Of a stretch of DNA of 64,000 nucleotides, positions 1 through 12,487 are shown piece by piece. The stretch's first letter is position 1; each line of letters starts with the position of its first letter. A program made the translations under genes and the position numbers. Origin of the DNA: Phallus indusiatus (Eukaryota > Basidiomycota > Agaricomycetes > Phallales > Phallaceae); assembly GCA_027605045.1 (NCBI GenBank), contig JAQFWX010000016.1, forward strand, positions 186,001-250,000, in the 5' to 3' direction. The notes under the pieces were generated by a model. That model did not search any database, was not told the origin of the DNA, and saw only the letters and a program-made list of their open reading frames with translations.

Positions 1-569
1 AACCAAGTATGTTCCATCATACTCGGAGGTATCGCCCTCATCAAAGCCACCACCAAATATCCACTATGAAAGATAATTATTAGTGTTATCACCAAATGTA
101 AAAGGTCTGCCCAATTTACAAAAAGAACCGGTAAATTTGCATCCGCCGCCGTACCCGCAGGTCTTAACACATTCACGAACAAGCAATCTTCCGACTGCTC
201 TAGTGATTGTCGTTTCCTCCTTGTCGAAGAAGGTAAGCCTAGTTCAAACGGCTGTTGAGGACAGGCCGCTCCATAAGCAGTAGCCGATTGAACACCTGTC
301 AACGTTGAAGGTGCCTCCGGCAAGCCAAACCGACTAGTAACAAAAGCGGCATATACATAAGACAGGAAATGAAATTCATTCTGCATAAAGTTGACATACG
401 TTGCTTGAGCAAATGGCATTCCAAGGAAATAATCCACGCCATCAGTTGTCATTCCTTGGAAGGTTCCATAACTCAAAGTTACAGATGGTGCGGTTCGAGG
501 CACCAGTGGCGTACTGTGTACCAAATTGGCATATAGTACAACGAGGAAGCGGAACAACTTGAAAACCAT
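1..569 (-). CDS. Secreted type-B carboxylesterase/lipase, 5' part
   Basis: Hydrolyses carboxylic esters, probably outside the cell. Three exons are visible: 569-400, 333-120 and 63-1, split by 66-bp and 56-bp introns. The start at 569 gives a hydrophobic signal peptide of about 20 residues. Then come the family's opening block (VTLSYGTFQG), the FLGMPFAQ segment, the SEDCLFVNVLRPAG block and, in exon 3, the oxyanion-hole motif WIFGGGFDEGDTS. These are standard landmarks of the alpha/beta-hydrolase carboxylesterase type-B family (about 500-570 residues). The catalytic Ser, Glu and His lie beyond the window edge, so activity cannot be judged. The 5' neighbour is a 2-kb stretch without a gene. 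Confidence 0.88.
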   Translation of the reverse strand, partial: MVFKLFRFLVVLYANLVHSTPLVPRTAPSVTLSYGTFQGMTTDGVDYFLGMPFAQATYVNFMQNEFHFLSYVYAAFVTSRFGLPEAPSTLTGVQSATAYGAACPQQPFELGLPSSTRRKRQSLEQSEDCLFVNVLRPAGTAADANLPVLFVNWADLLHLVITLIIIFHSGYLVVALMRAIPPSMMEHTW

Positions 570-2559
570 TGGGGTGTGGAGCTGGTACCGTAAGCATAAC
601 AGTATTTCTCAAAGTATTTATACACCTGAGCTTGAAACCACGAGACCTATAATGATGAATGTCTGTGAAAAAAAAAAACAGCACTTTCAGAGAGAAAAAA
701 ACCTCACCGGAGGGAACGGAGGTCAAAGCGCAGGAGTATGACCAGTCAAATTGCGGCTATTCGGAAATGATGCATCACGTCCTTGCTCGTTGTTTGCCTA
801 AACGGACGGACAAAAGCGTGCGACGCTAAGATTATGTCCGTGATCATGTTGAATTTTACCCGACAACAGCGCGCAAGTTTTAGTCCGAGTCCGGTGTTCA
901 AGACAGCTTTCCTTGACCATACTGAGGACTAAGTCTGCTCAGGAGGTGTTGAAAAGGCATGTCCTATTCATCGCAGCAACTTACAACAATTTTCATCGAG
1001 TGTGCAGTATAATGACCAGATGAAGCAAACATTGCGATCTTTCAGGTCCAGTGTAATCTGATAATCTAGGGAATAAAAGGCTTATGGGGAGTCGTGGGTC
1101 TAGTACCAGTATGTAGTCAGGAACATGTTATGATCCGCTTACCATATTTATGAAATTGATAAATTATGTAGTTCCTGTTGAACCGGTTGCTACCGTCGTG
1201 CTTCGCTTAAGTGGGATGATAGTTGGTGATGAGAAATGACATCAGATTTCACTTTCACGAGCGAATCAGCCTTTCACAGACCGGGCCGGCGGAAGACTGA
1301 GGCACTGGTGGATCGACAAACGGGCTAAGCATAGGTATAGTACGTGCTCGGGTACCGTTATAACCTGGCGCTACCACAAACAATTGTTTTTGTTGAACCT
1401 GGCGGTCGTTCGTATTCCGAGATAACGGTCTGTTTTGTTATTTTTTGACGACCACATTACCGCCGTTTGTTGCATGAACGTCCAAAAAAATATGATCAAC
1501 AAAAGCCAAAGCAGATTTTATTTGTTCGTCCAAACATACGTCCGGTCCTCGCTTTCTGTACGATGAGATGATCTAGGAAATCATCTCAGCAGATTGCAAA
1601 GTATGATGTGGAAATTTGGATTAACCGCTGTCTGTTGAATTTGTCCGGTAAAGCTGGGTACCAAATTGGTTCAGATGAATCGTGAACTGAGACCAAATGT
1701 AAACACCCAACTACCCGAATGGAACACAATGCTGTCAAAGACACTGCCACTTGTGCCTTGAGACCATTTGGAACATTTTTGTTACTCAGATGAGGTACAG
1801 ATCGCAGAGCATTGCACGTTTCCCTGAAATATTATTCCCCATTTGAGATAGGTCCTTCAACAGGTGCAAAGAGAGTATGAGAATAAATACCGGACTTGCT
1901 TTTTGCATAATTGTTGATACTCGACCTAGAGGCTGACCAGAGTAATTATGAGACTCTTCTTATTGTTTCGCGAAAAAGACAAACATCTCTAATCAATTGG
2001 TGCATCAAGAATCGTCACTCTATACTTCTGAGTCGCTAGTCGGTGCACCATATCCGGAGATAGAGATTTGTTCGGATCACTGGCGGCCTAAACAGTCCGA
2101 AAGTTTTCCATCGAAAATTTATTTGGTCGCAATTGTTTTCAGGAACTGACAAAACCTGGCTGATGACTCAAATCATATATGTATACCAGTCTCAATACGC
2201 TGATACTCACGTGGCTACCGGTTCTGGAGGTCTGAAAACCTAGGTCCAATACTATTTCTAGATGACCTAGCACTTGGCACCAGTATTGTTAGGGGTATAA
2301 CGAATCGAACGGTTACTCCATCATCCGAAAATCTCGGTTCTTAACCACACATTTTGGAGTATTCGACTAGAAATAAAGCGAATTCAGGACAATACGATGA
2401 ATATGAGAATAATTTGGGTCATGGTTTACCAAAAGTATTCACCGTGTAACAAGCAAGTCATAATTAAAAGAACCATATTCATTGGCGAGGTGATCAGCTG
2501 CGTAAAAATATTAAGATCATGAATATAGTCGCCGGAAAACGGGTGCGACAACTAAGCAT
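570..2559. other. Long stretch without a recognisable gene
   Basis: Promoter side of the carboxylesterase gene. I read both strands and found only short ORFs without coding character, no RNA gene and no clear repeat. Confidence 0.5.
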
Positions 2560-3410
2560 CACAATTTGATAAATAAACTTATGATCTGGAACATGTCATT
2601 CTATTGGCTGCGAATGAGCTCATGTTTGACGAGATGGCTTACAAGCTGTGTTTGTCTATTTGGTAAGGAAGGCGCAGATACTTGAACTTTATATTTAGAT
2701 TAGAAGCGACGTTGACAGCGGTAGCGGACAAGCAAGCATCATTGACCACGCGTGCTGATGGCCACGGATGTGGCGGCTACATGTGGACGTAAACCTTATT
2801 CACGAAACCGCGGTGGTGTCGTGATCACGAGTTTGTCAGGCTGTGTGATATAGTACGATTCCCCATTCCCATTAAAATAACCGCAGCTCGAAACCTGAAT
2901 AGTACAGTAACCGCTACTCGCCAGGGTAAACAATACCGTTGAAGGTGGGTTCACCTAAGAGACAAAATGAGAAGGAAAACAAAACCTACCAAAATATTTG
3001 ACCTGATATCAATCCAGGTGCATCTGAGAAAAAGATTCTGCAGTAGTTGGACAGTGAGTCGTGTAAAATTAAGTATCTCAGACGAAGCGTAGCGGAGCGT
3101 CAATTCTCGCCGGTATAGCATGCCGAACATACCGCGAGGCGTCACATGTGTGACTTGCATCTAGCGCGAACTTCCGAATGTTCGAACTCGCCTCTGGGTT
3201 CCCCTCGTCCTCAAGGCTCGATACACATCATATTCCTTTCTGGGTTTCGCTTGTATCTATCCAGTTTCTCAATAGATTGCATCATTCCTAATCGCTTCAC
3301 ATAGTCTTTTTCACCGTCTCAGCTCCTGCCGCTCCCCGAGTTTTTGTTTTCTGTCCGCGCGCTTGACCAGATCAATCAGTTTCTTTCGATATCACATCGG
3401 CCGTCTTTTC

Positions 3411-4523
3411 ATGGCAGGTGGGAAACCTGATAATAACAATCTTGATTTGGTGGGATGCACCAAACATCCAAATCTCTACTACCCAGACGGCACAATTGTT
3501 CTATTAGCCGAAACCACGCTTTTCCGGGTGTACAAAGGGATGCTTTCTCGAGAATCCGAGGTGTTTCGCAGAATGTTCGAAATATCTGGATATGTCCCCC
3601 CGAACGGAGAGATGTACGACGGTTGTCCACTAGTGCGCTTGCACGACGATCCAGATCTTCTTGCCTACTTTTTAGAGGCTTTAATGGGCCATATGTGAGT
3701 ATGTGACTCTCCAAGATATGGAATCGACTCTAATCAGTTCCTTTTGGTCAGTCATATTCTTGATGAGGAGGATTACGTTGACCTCCCATTCATGCCACTT
3801 GCGGTTCTTCGTCTCAGTCACAAATACGAGGCTCCTCGCCACTGGATAAAAGCCCTCATATGGTTTAGAAAACGAATACCAACGGAATCAGGCGAAATAG
3901 CGAAAAAACTTCCGCTCTTCATGAACTTTTGGGATCAATTCATAAGGACACAATCTACTAGAAGGGAGTGTTCGCCAGATTTGGTGCAGATACTTCGGGC
4001 GTGTGGTCTGTATCGCTTCCTCCCGTGGGTCATACATATGATAATCTATAGTCAATCATCCTTGTCATCACCAAAAACCTTTCAGGCCCCAAGGATATCT
4101 TGGAGCCTGCCCATGTCCGATGAAACAAAGGAATTAATCGGGAACGCATTTGACCGCTCGGAACGTTTATACCGCGAGGAAGTGTTCAAGGTGATTAGAG
4201 CACGTAATCCTTATTGCCGGAATCGTGAATGCAATGAAACGAAGTTGGATTGGCTTCAGTACATGACGCGACTAGAACGGCCCATGTGGCTATGGAAACC
4301 CACCTTCCTTCTCCCAAGTTTTCGCCCACTATTACAGCGTCAACCCTGTTCAGTTTGTCTAGAGACCTGGGAAAAGGACAGCGAAAGAGCTAGCAAAGAA
4401 GCTTGGGACAAACTTCCTATGATATGTGGATTGCCGGAGTGGAGCGTACTCTATAATGCTCGCTTTCCTGCCCATGAAGACTCTCCTTACGGAGGCTCTA
4501 CCGTTCTCGATGACTTTGAATAG
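3411..4523 (+). CDS. BTB/POZ domain protein, A type, copy A1
   Basis: A 351-residue protein from two exons (3411-3694, 3752-4523) with a 57-bp intron inside the BTB fold. Residues about 14-105 read as a BTB/POZ domain: YYPDGTIVLLAETTLFRVYKG, then LSRESEVFRRMFE, then the LRLSHKYEAPRHW helix after the intron. The C-terminal part has a CSVC motif and ends in DKLPMICGLPEW, a layout common in mushroom BTB proteins. BTB proteins usually dimerise and many serve as Cul3 ubiquitin-ligase adaptors; that role here is inferred. The ATG at 3411 was chosen because paralogue A2 starts at the same place. The neighbouring copy A2 is on the same strand. Confidence 0.88.
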
Positions 4524-5479
4524 AAACGGAGCGGAAATTCGTTAGGGTTGTATTGATTTTGAAAATGATTTTGTTTTTTCGATCTCAACATCTGCTTTCT
4601 TCTTGTTATTCTCATTTCACTTTCCAAAAATAACACCCAAGCTGAAACTGTCGTAAATTATTCAAGAATCGTGATTGTATCACACTTTATGAAGCCCTTG
4701 AGTCCCCTCGTGTATTTTTTTGCCCAAGTTGTAAAACCTAAATCGCAAACTTTGGTGTGTTATTGGCATGATTTCTCTTGATTGTGATTGAATACATAAA
4801 TTACTCACTCCACAATGTCACAAAGAATAGGAACACGCTTTTTTAGTTCATGCAATGTGATTCTTGTGTAGAATTGTCTTCGGCGATGTTCAATTTTGAT
4901 CATGTTCCAGAAACCGATTCAGAGAGATCAGATTATAGCCCCAGTTGCGTATGCGAAATAATGGATTGTCTCAGATGGTGCCACCGCGAAGCAGATGAGC
5001 ATTGACTGTTATCACAGTGCGCACATACGCTTCTCAGATGTAAAAGTGAAAATGTGACTCGTCAAATTTCAAACCTGGCGAAAAGGGGAGAGAGAAGCAA
5101 CGAAATCACTGTGAATATACCAAATCACATCACACTTTAAGGGGCGCCATCAGTGAACTCAAATTTGTAACTTACAAATGGCGTAATCATGTATTCGGTT
5201 CGATGCGCACATACTGATCATGAGGCATAATACGGGTTGTGCTCCCGTCAACTTTACACTCCCGTCCTGAATTGGTTATACACCGTGCTTTCGAAACCAA
5301 AAAAGAAATACAATGTATTATTGTACGATAAGTAGTTGACGCTGTCTACACAGCGGCGACTCGCTATCTACAACAAAACTCGAACGTTACAAAAAAAACA
5401 AGAGAAACAAGACGACGAGATGAATGGGTGAGAATAGAACACCGCTTAAGCCTCTTCCTGAAGAACCTCCCTCGGAACT

Positions 5480-5804
5480 TCAAGGGATGGGTGCAATCAA
5501 GGCGGTGGCTGCGCACGCTGCAGAACAACTACCTAATGCTGCGTTGCAACCTAATATCGCGGGTGGTGCTGCTGGAGCAAGGACTGTGCCGAACGTGAAC
5601 CCAGCAGCTGCATAACAAGCAACTGCGACAATATTACAGCCTGTATCAACCGATTTTGAGAAACGTTGGGCAACGGTGGGTAAGGATCGTGGGAGACGCA
5701 CCAGTTTGGCAAATGCCGTAGGCAATGGGCCCGGCCTGTACGGAAACGGGGAGGGCGGCCAAAGAGACGATAGTAAGAGTGTTAAGGATGCGTTTGAGTT
5801 GCAT
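5480..5804 (-). CDS. Small secreted six-cysteine protein
   Basis: An 87-residue protein from two exons (5804-5702, 5640-5480) with a 61-bp intron. A hydrophobic signal peptide ends near VQAGPIAYG. The mature part is tiny, rich in Ala and Gly, and has six Cys (GICQTGCN, VACYAAAG, GCNAALGSCSAAC). This matches a family of short secreted basidiomycete proteins often annotated as zygote-specific-like; their function is unknown. It sits between the two A-type BTB genes, in a segment that the second duplication unit lacks. A TATA-like palindrome lies about 65 bp upstream of the start. Confidence 0.8.
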
Positions 5805-5866
5805 TTGAGTGAGGGATGTTGTTGAATTTAGGAGAAAGAGTTCCTGCCCTCGTTTCGACTTTGGAA

Positions 5867-5883
5867 TCACATTATATATGTGA
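5867..5883 (-). promoter_or_regulatory. TATA-like palindrome upstream of the small secreted protein gene
   Basis: TCACAT and ATGTGA are perfect inverted 6-bp arms around TATAT. The motif lies 63-79 bp upstream of the start at 5804, a reasonable distance for a TATA element. The role is inferred. Confidence 0.4.
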
Positions 5884-6839
5884 TTTTCGCGCTCGTTGAC
5901 TTTATTATTGGTACCGCTCATCAAGCCCCCAACATCTATTTGGAAATATCACACCCAATCCTGTCTACAGCGCCCATATATACTTCCGGAATTCGCAGTC
6001 CGATGCAATCTCGATGCTAACCCTTGTGGGCAAGGTTCCAGTAGGTTCTAACCTCATTTCCGTGCATACGTTCGTTTTCCCTTTGTACCGTTTCAAACCA
6101 AAACCTTTCTTGAAGTGTGATCACGCTGGAGACTGCTGAAAGCAAATTTCTCACATCTTTCGCGCTCAGTTTTGAATTGGCCACTCCGGTTCCCAGGAAA
6201 GCCAGCAATCAAAAAAAACATCCCTCGTTTTTGTGTACATATGTCAACGAGGCTGTTCTACCGCGATTACACCTGATTACATCCGCTTATCGCGCGTTTA
6301 TCTGTCATTTGTAAATGACTCGCCGCCCATTCACATGATTCCAGCTTTTAAAGTTTGAAATTTGGCACACTGACAAGCCCAATCGCACTGAGTTTCTCTC
6401 GTCGAGTCATGCAGCGACAAAGACCAAAATAGACATTAAGATCGGAATTCTATCGTTCCAAGGGTTGATGATCTGAAATATGTGAGGTAGAGTTGAAAAA
6501 TCGTACGATGTTTATTGAACCGATACTGTATACTAGTTGACGAATTTCCGTTGTTCGGAATTTTCCGAGCTCAGCAGTAGTAGTGCACTGACTAATTCTG
6601 TATTAGGAAATAGTCCATTGTAGCTTCCTAGATAAATGGTCCAACAATCCATCGGTGTTAACGGATTACCATGGATTAACTAAAAAAAATAAGGTTGGAT
6701 AAGGAGAGGTGGGTCATGTATACTCGCCCAATGAATATGACATTCAAAAGATTGCGAAATTACGAAAAGCCACAAATATGGTCCAGGCATAGTGAGGACG
6801 GGTTGATCCTATAAATGTCGATATCAAAATTTAATGAAC

Positions 6840-9800
6840 TACACTGATTTGGAATGTGTCATTCTATTAGCCGTAAATGAGCTCGAATTTATGGCCTACA
6901 GGCTGTGTTTTTTCCCGCCCGGTAGGTAAAGCGCAGAGACCTGAACTTTTCACAATAATCCGCGTTTTCAAGTTGCACTAGAGAAAGAAGAGAAACATCG
7001 AAAAAGCGGTAGCAGACATGCATCATTGACGATCGCGTGCTAATGACCGCTATATGTGGACGTGCCAAACCTAATTAATTAAGTTATGGCACCGCGGTGG
7101 TGTCTCGTTAGGGGGTTGGTCAGAAGTTGGACAGGTTGTGTGAGATAGCGCAGTTGCACTCCAGCTCGACACCTGGATTACCGATACTAAATAGGGTGAG
7201 CAATATCGTTGAAGGTGCGGAAATAAGCCATTAAAATATATTCCTTTCCTCAGGCTGTTTGCTTGTCATTTGCTGCGCGCGCAAACGGTTTAAACAGAGA
7301 TCAATTAGCGGCCGGTATATGCGCCGGCCTGTCTTTCCTTTACCAATTTTTTATTTCCCCTTATTTTTGATACCATCTACAATCAAAGTTCTAGCCTGTT
7401 CCATTTTCTTTAAATTAATTTTTAGCACCAACACCAACTCCCCGGAAGTCTCACAAAACAATGTATATAAAAGATCATTCCTTAGCTCTCGAAAATACAA
7501 CAAATTATGTTCCCCCTTTCATTATCCCTCTGAGCACGCATACGCTAGTTCCCCTGCCTTCTCTGCTCAACTCCTACAGCGCATATTAATCTATCCGTTC
7601 TCCCAATAACATTGTATTTGTTTTACCTCTTCACATACTCTTTTCCATCGTCTCAACTCCTGTCTTTTCCCGAGTCTTTGTAACCTGGCCGCGTACTCGA
7701 CCAGATCGTCACTTCTTTTAAGCCAGGATCTTTCGATATCACGTTGAGCGGCTTCACTCATGGCAAGTGGGAAACATCACCATAATAATGTTGATCTAGC
7801 GGGATGTATCAGACATCCAAGTCTTTACTACCCAGACGGCACAATTGTTTTATTAGCCGACACCACGATTTTCCGAGTATACAAAGGGGTGCTTTCCCGA
7901 GAATCCAAGGTGTTCCGCAAAATGTTCGAAGTATCTAAATATATTACCCCGAATGGAGAGATGTACGACGGTTGTCCATTAGTGCGTTTGCATGACGATC
8001 CAGATCTTCTTGAATACTTTTTAGAGGCTTTAATGGGTCAAACGTATGTGATTTTTCAGCTATTTTAACTGAACTAATTAGTTTATTTTGGTCAGTCATA
8101 TTTTAGATGAGGATGATTACTATGACCCATCCATGCCACTTGCGGTTCTTCGTCTCAGTCACAAATACGAGGCCTCTCGTCATTGGACGAAAGCTCTCAT
8201 ATGGTTTGAAAAACGAATACCAACAGAATCATACGAAATAACGAAAAAACTCCCGCTTTTTACGAGCTTCTGGGATCAATTCATAGATGCACAATCCGAA
8301 AAAGAGTTTTCGCCAGATTTAGTGCAGATATTTCGGGATTGTGGTCTGCGTCGATTTATTCCGTGGATTATACATATGATAATGTACAATGAATCATCCT
8401 TGAGGTTACCAAAACCTCTCCAGTCCCCGAGGACATCTTGGAACCTAATACCCATGTCTGATGGAACAAGGGAAATGGTCGAAAACGCATTTAACCGTTC
8501 AGAACGTTTATACCGCGAGGAAATATTCAAGGTGATTAGAGCCCGCCATCCTCATTGCCGGAGAGGCGAATGCAACGAAACGAAGTTGGATTGGTTGCAG
8601 TATATGACCCGGTTGGAGCGACCCATGTGGCTATGGAGTCTACCCACTTTCCTTCTTCCAGATTTTCGCCAACTGTTACAACGCCAACCCTGTGTAGCTT
8701 GCCTGGAGGCCTGGGAAAGGGAAAGCGAAAGAGCTAGTAGAGAAGCTTGGGACAAACTTCCTATGATATGTGGACTGCCGGAGTGGGACGAGCTTCTTAA
8801 TACTCGCTTTCCTGCTCGCGGAGAAGACTCGCCGCCTTTTTATGGGAGCTCTTCTTCTCTTCACGATTACTTCGATTAGAAAAACGGAGGCTCGTTAGGG
8901 TTTGTATTGCTTTTGAAATGAATTTCATCTTCTTACCACCCCGATTTACTTTCCAGAAATAACGCTCAACCCGAAACTGTCATAAATCGTTCAAAAAATC
9001 CGGTTGTATCACTTGATAAATCCTGTTTTGTATTCTTTGTTCAATCTGTAAAATTTATGATGTCTCAAAATAAACTGGTGTCTGTTACCGACGTGATTTC
9101 TCCCCGGATATTGAATGTAAGTTAGGTCTCGCGATACCTGGCGAGAAGTGGAACACTGGTGAGAGAAGAAACGGGATCACGAATAATACTAAGTCGCACC
9201 ATACTTTCAAGAGTACTATCCTGAAAGTGGGCTCAAATCCGTACGGATGGCAATTCGAGCCGGCACGTACTGTAAGGCATGGAACCTCGTCTTCTCCGAT
9301 CCGTCAGGCCCAGGACTAGAAGCACAATAAACTATGTAAAGGGTATGGTGATTTTCACACTCAAGCCAGCAATCAAAAAAAAACATCCCTCGTTCTGGTC
9401 AAATGTATATCAACGAGGCTGTTAATCCCACAATTACACCCGGACATCGCGCGTTAATCTGTCATTCGTAAATGGATCACCGCCCATTCACATGATTCCA
9501 AACTTTGAAGATTTGAAATTTGACGCACAAACTGAGTCACACTATGGACCAAAATTGACGAAGCTCGAAATGTTATCATTCCAAGGGTTGACGTTAATGA
9601 TCTGAGATATATGCGGTACACTGTATTTGACGAATTTACGTGTCCGGAAGTTTCCGAGTATTAGATTCGTACTAATAAGTAGTCCATCGTGATTTCCTAG
9701 CCAACTGTCTCCAACGATACATCAGCGTTAACGGATTACAATAAATTAATAAACCAAAGGTTGGATAAAGAGAGGTGGAATTGTATACTCGCCAATTAAT

Positions 9801-9950
9801 ATGGCATTTCAAAACATTGCGAGATCACAAAAGTCACGAACAGGGTCCAATAAGGACTGGTTGAACCTATCAACGTGAATATCAACATGCACCATCACCA
9901 TGCTGAAAAGGACGTACGGTTGCATAATTCATCGATCTAATTGGGTCCAA
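6840..9950. repeat. Tandem duplication unit 2 (holds BTB gene A2) and orphan flank
   Basis: Second unit of the A-type duplication: upstream segment 6840-7740, gene A2, 3' segment 8880-9340, and 9360-9950, which repeats 6190-6840. After that last segment no BTB gene follows, so a third unit is absent or lost. No other gene is seen in 6840-7759 or 8880-10091. Confidence 0.72.
7760..8879 (+). CDS. BTB/POZ domain protein, A type, copy A2
   Basis: A 355-residue paralogue of A1, from exons 7760-8043 and 8096-8879 with a 52-bp intron at the same place and phase. The BTB domain reads YYPDGTIVLLADTTIFRVYKG, then LSRESKVFRKMFE, then LRLSHKYEASRHW. The C-terminal CVACLEAWE segment and DKLPMICGLPEW tail are kept. 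Both exons are open with no lesion, so both copies appear functional. Differences from A1 are scattered substitutions, and short indels occur in the linker (DAQSEKEF) and C-terminus. Molecular function is inferred from the domain only. Confidence 0.88.
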
Positions 9951-10091
9951 TGAATTGATATAATATCCTTCTAACGAGACTAGAAAGATGTTCGGGATGA
10001 TGCTATTTAAAAGAGATTTGAATAAACATTTCAAAAAGGGCAGCAAAGTGGAACGAATCAAACCTGGTATGCATTCTAGATAAAACTTTAG

Positions 10092-12487
10092 TCAGAACTC
10101 GGACGACGAGCGAGAAAAAAGGAAACGTGCCATCACCATTCCCATCCCCATCATGCAGAGCTACCAAGATAGTTTTAGATTGTGTATGTGATAACGACGT
10201 CTTACTTAAGATACCGGTACTAACCAAGACTTCCCCGCCGAATTTAGGCCCTTTAACCATGCCTTTGCCACGAGCCATCCTCCAAGCACTCTCCAGCGCT
10301 TTAGGGAGAACATACATTGCAAAATCTGGACGGCGATGTTTAGCCTCGACTAGTAAGGCGAGTCCACATAGCATCCCGCCTAGGAAAAAACTTGGCTTTG
10401 AACGTAAAAATTCAATAAGCGGAAGAGGAATGGTGAGAGATCCATTGAGAAGCAGCTGGTGAGATTTCAAGTGAGCATGTAGTCTATGCTTCGAACAGAA
10501 GTAGGCTGAAGCAAAAATAGTCTCTTAGAATTCAAAAAAAAATTGAATAGAATGGATGGAGACAAACCGAAGTAAATCAGAACAAACGTTCCCAAAAACG
10601 ACGAACTTCTGATCGTGCCCCTAAACGCTCTTTGTAGCATGTCTTGCGGGTGCTGTAAAAACAATTTACGTTTAAAAAGAAGAGGGGGTATGAAATGCAG
10701 AGCTCCATAGAAGGGTATCTAGAAAAATGATGGTTGAGCTATTAACACCACTCCAACTGAGGGGAGAAGAAACTGAAAGGGGATCTTACGCTCCATCCAA
10801 AAACTTCGAAAAAGAGTTTTATGCTATGCAATGCGCAGCTTGTCTCTTTAGGATGCACAACGGCACATGAAGCATAAAGCGGTCCAAAGTTACCATATCT
10901 GGCGTGTCCAAGCTCTGCTGCAAGTCGTTGACGCATTGTGGGATGAGTTGTCTGTCCATTCAAAGGGGCCGAGTAAGAGTTTTGTTGTAACATTAAAAGA
11001 AAGGGTTCCCATACTTTATGATTCATAATTCGTTCCATATCCTCCAGTTCAAAGTACCCTTCTCTTACGAGGTTTCTGTTGATTTTGATGGTTTCTTCGT
11101 GCGTTTGTGATGCTCTTTGAATCCTAATTATGAAGTTCTTATCAGCCACGCCAGCGTGCAAAACTGATGTCGAAAGAAGACAACGGTTTAATGAGAACAG
11201 TCACCATGCATTATAACCCGGTGACAAGGTGTCCGGGCGAAGAAGATAGGCATACAATATTTGACCGCATCTGCGATAAAGATGATGTCAACAACGACTA
11301 TATTTGAATTAAGGCATAACGAGACGAACGCTAGTGAAAATACGATGACTGGGCCAAAAGGTATCTTGATATCGTGTTTTGCACTGAATTCATTATATGA
11401 TCCCTGCAAACCGCTATAGTATGTTACAGTGAGAACCTTCAAAGCATGACAAAAAAAACACGTGCAAGTCGCGCACCGGACAAACAGTTGTTGCGCAATG
11501 ACCACCCGTCGGCCTCTCTTCTCAAACAGCAAACTGAGAGAAGCTATACAACCTGCAGCGACGGCGTGCCATCTCTTTGTACGCTTATGAATCCATTCTA
11601 TATGTGCTTGCGCTTGTGTTGAAAGTCGACGTTTAGCTGGCAGATTCATTTCTAGCATCGTATCCGAACTAAGAGGTGAGATCGTGGCGGATTGTCGTTT
11701 TCTGGAACGCTTGTTTGTTATCGGGAGAAGTGGAACGTCGGACTCTGCATCTGCATCTACATCAACGTCGGTGTCGGCCCCAGTCCCTTCAGCTTCAAAC
11801 CCGTCTTCCTCTTCGTCGATGACCTCCGTGTGTTTTGATTCGCGCCATTTATCAAGGTTGAATTCGTTTAGTGACTGGGATGTTGGGAGTAGGATAGGAA
11901 GGGCGTTCAGGAAAAACTTGTATAGAAATACAAAGGTTCCTTTAGATGACAAGGGACATAAATCAATGTGATTTGAAAAAAAGGCGGTGACGCTCGCACC
12001 TAGCATTGCTCCGAATCTGAAAGAATCTTGTCCTAATACGGCTCGACGGAGAAGAAGAATTTTGATCCTCCTTCGAATTCAGATACATTTTCTCTTCAGC
12101 ATGTCAGACTTTTAAAACGGAAACTTCAGCGTACCGAGGTGCCCGTATGACGCGATATAAAAACAAAAACAGGTTGAAGCCAGACCTGATGGCAAATGCG
12201 AGAGTTCCAGCTCCTGTTCATAATGAAGAAAAAGGTAAAAGTCAGTTCCCAGACGTTTAAAAAAAATCCTTTATTAGGAAAAACAACCAACGCATTCCAC
12301 CATGTAAAGCATGTCGAAAACACTCGTTCAAAGTTGACAGCTCAACGGCCGGTTCTCCTTTATCCCGCCATACCATTCTGCGAGCGTCTTGCCATCTCTC
12401 TTGATCATTGGCTAATGCGACGAGATTCTCGAAAGACCGAATAGCTTGTCGTCGCATTAAATCGCCACGCGATTTCTTTTTCTCCAT
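10092..12487 (-). CDS. TMEM135-like multi-pass membrane protein
   Basis: A 597-residue protein from ten exons: 12487-12292, 12213-12135, 12070-12000, 11939-11477, 11413-11330, 11270-11205, 11123-10790, 10718-10568, 10505-10225 and 10160-10092. The joined frame closes exactly. Family blocks in order: NLVALANDQERW, HALHGGMRAGTLAFAIRSG, SFRFGAMLGTFVFLYKF, an acidic linker, LLFEKRGRRVVIAQQLFVRG, GQILYAYLLRPDTL, CAVVHPKETSC, GTIRSSSFLGTFVLIY, SKPSFFLGGMLCGLALLVE, MYVLPKALESAW and MGMGMVMA. TMEM135 proteins are linked to peroxisomes and mitochondria; the fungal role is unclear. The C-terminus (ARFLFSRSSSEF) is shorter than I expect for the family. The acidic repeat near residues 150-175 is low complexity. 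Confidence 0.87.

Larger units (their letters stand above)
2560..6840. repeat. Tandem duplication unit 1 (holds BTB gene A1)
   Basis: The segment upstream of A1 (about 2560-2940) reappears upstream of A2 (about 6840-7220). The A1 coding and 3' region (3411-5260) matches 7760-9300. The segment at 6190-6840 matches 9360-9950. This unit also has about 0.9 kb (5270-6190) with a small secreted protein gene that unit 2 lacks. The remaining gene-free parts (2560-3410, 4524-5479, 5805-6840) show only this similarity. Confidence 0.75.

Noticed and set aside
3363..3410. N-terminal extension of A1 reading MTRSISFF
   Set aside because: It begins with TTG rather than ATG and is absent from A2; the ATG at 3411 fits both copies.
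6017..6208. 63-codon minus-strand ORF upstream of the small secreted protein gene
   Set aside because: No motif, no splice context, and it lies in or near duplicated non-coding sequence.
10003..10091. Longer C-terminus of the TMEM135-like protein in another frame
   Set aside because: The frame used here keeps the family motif GMGMVM and a better donor (GTTAGT); the longer frame breaks that motif.
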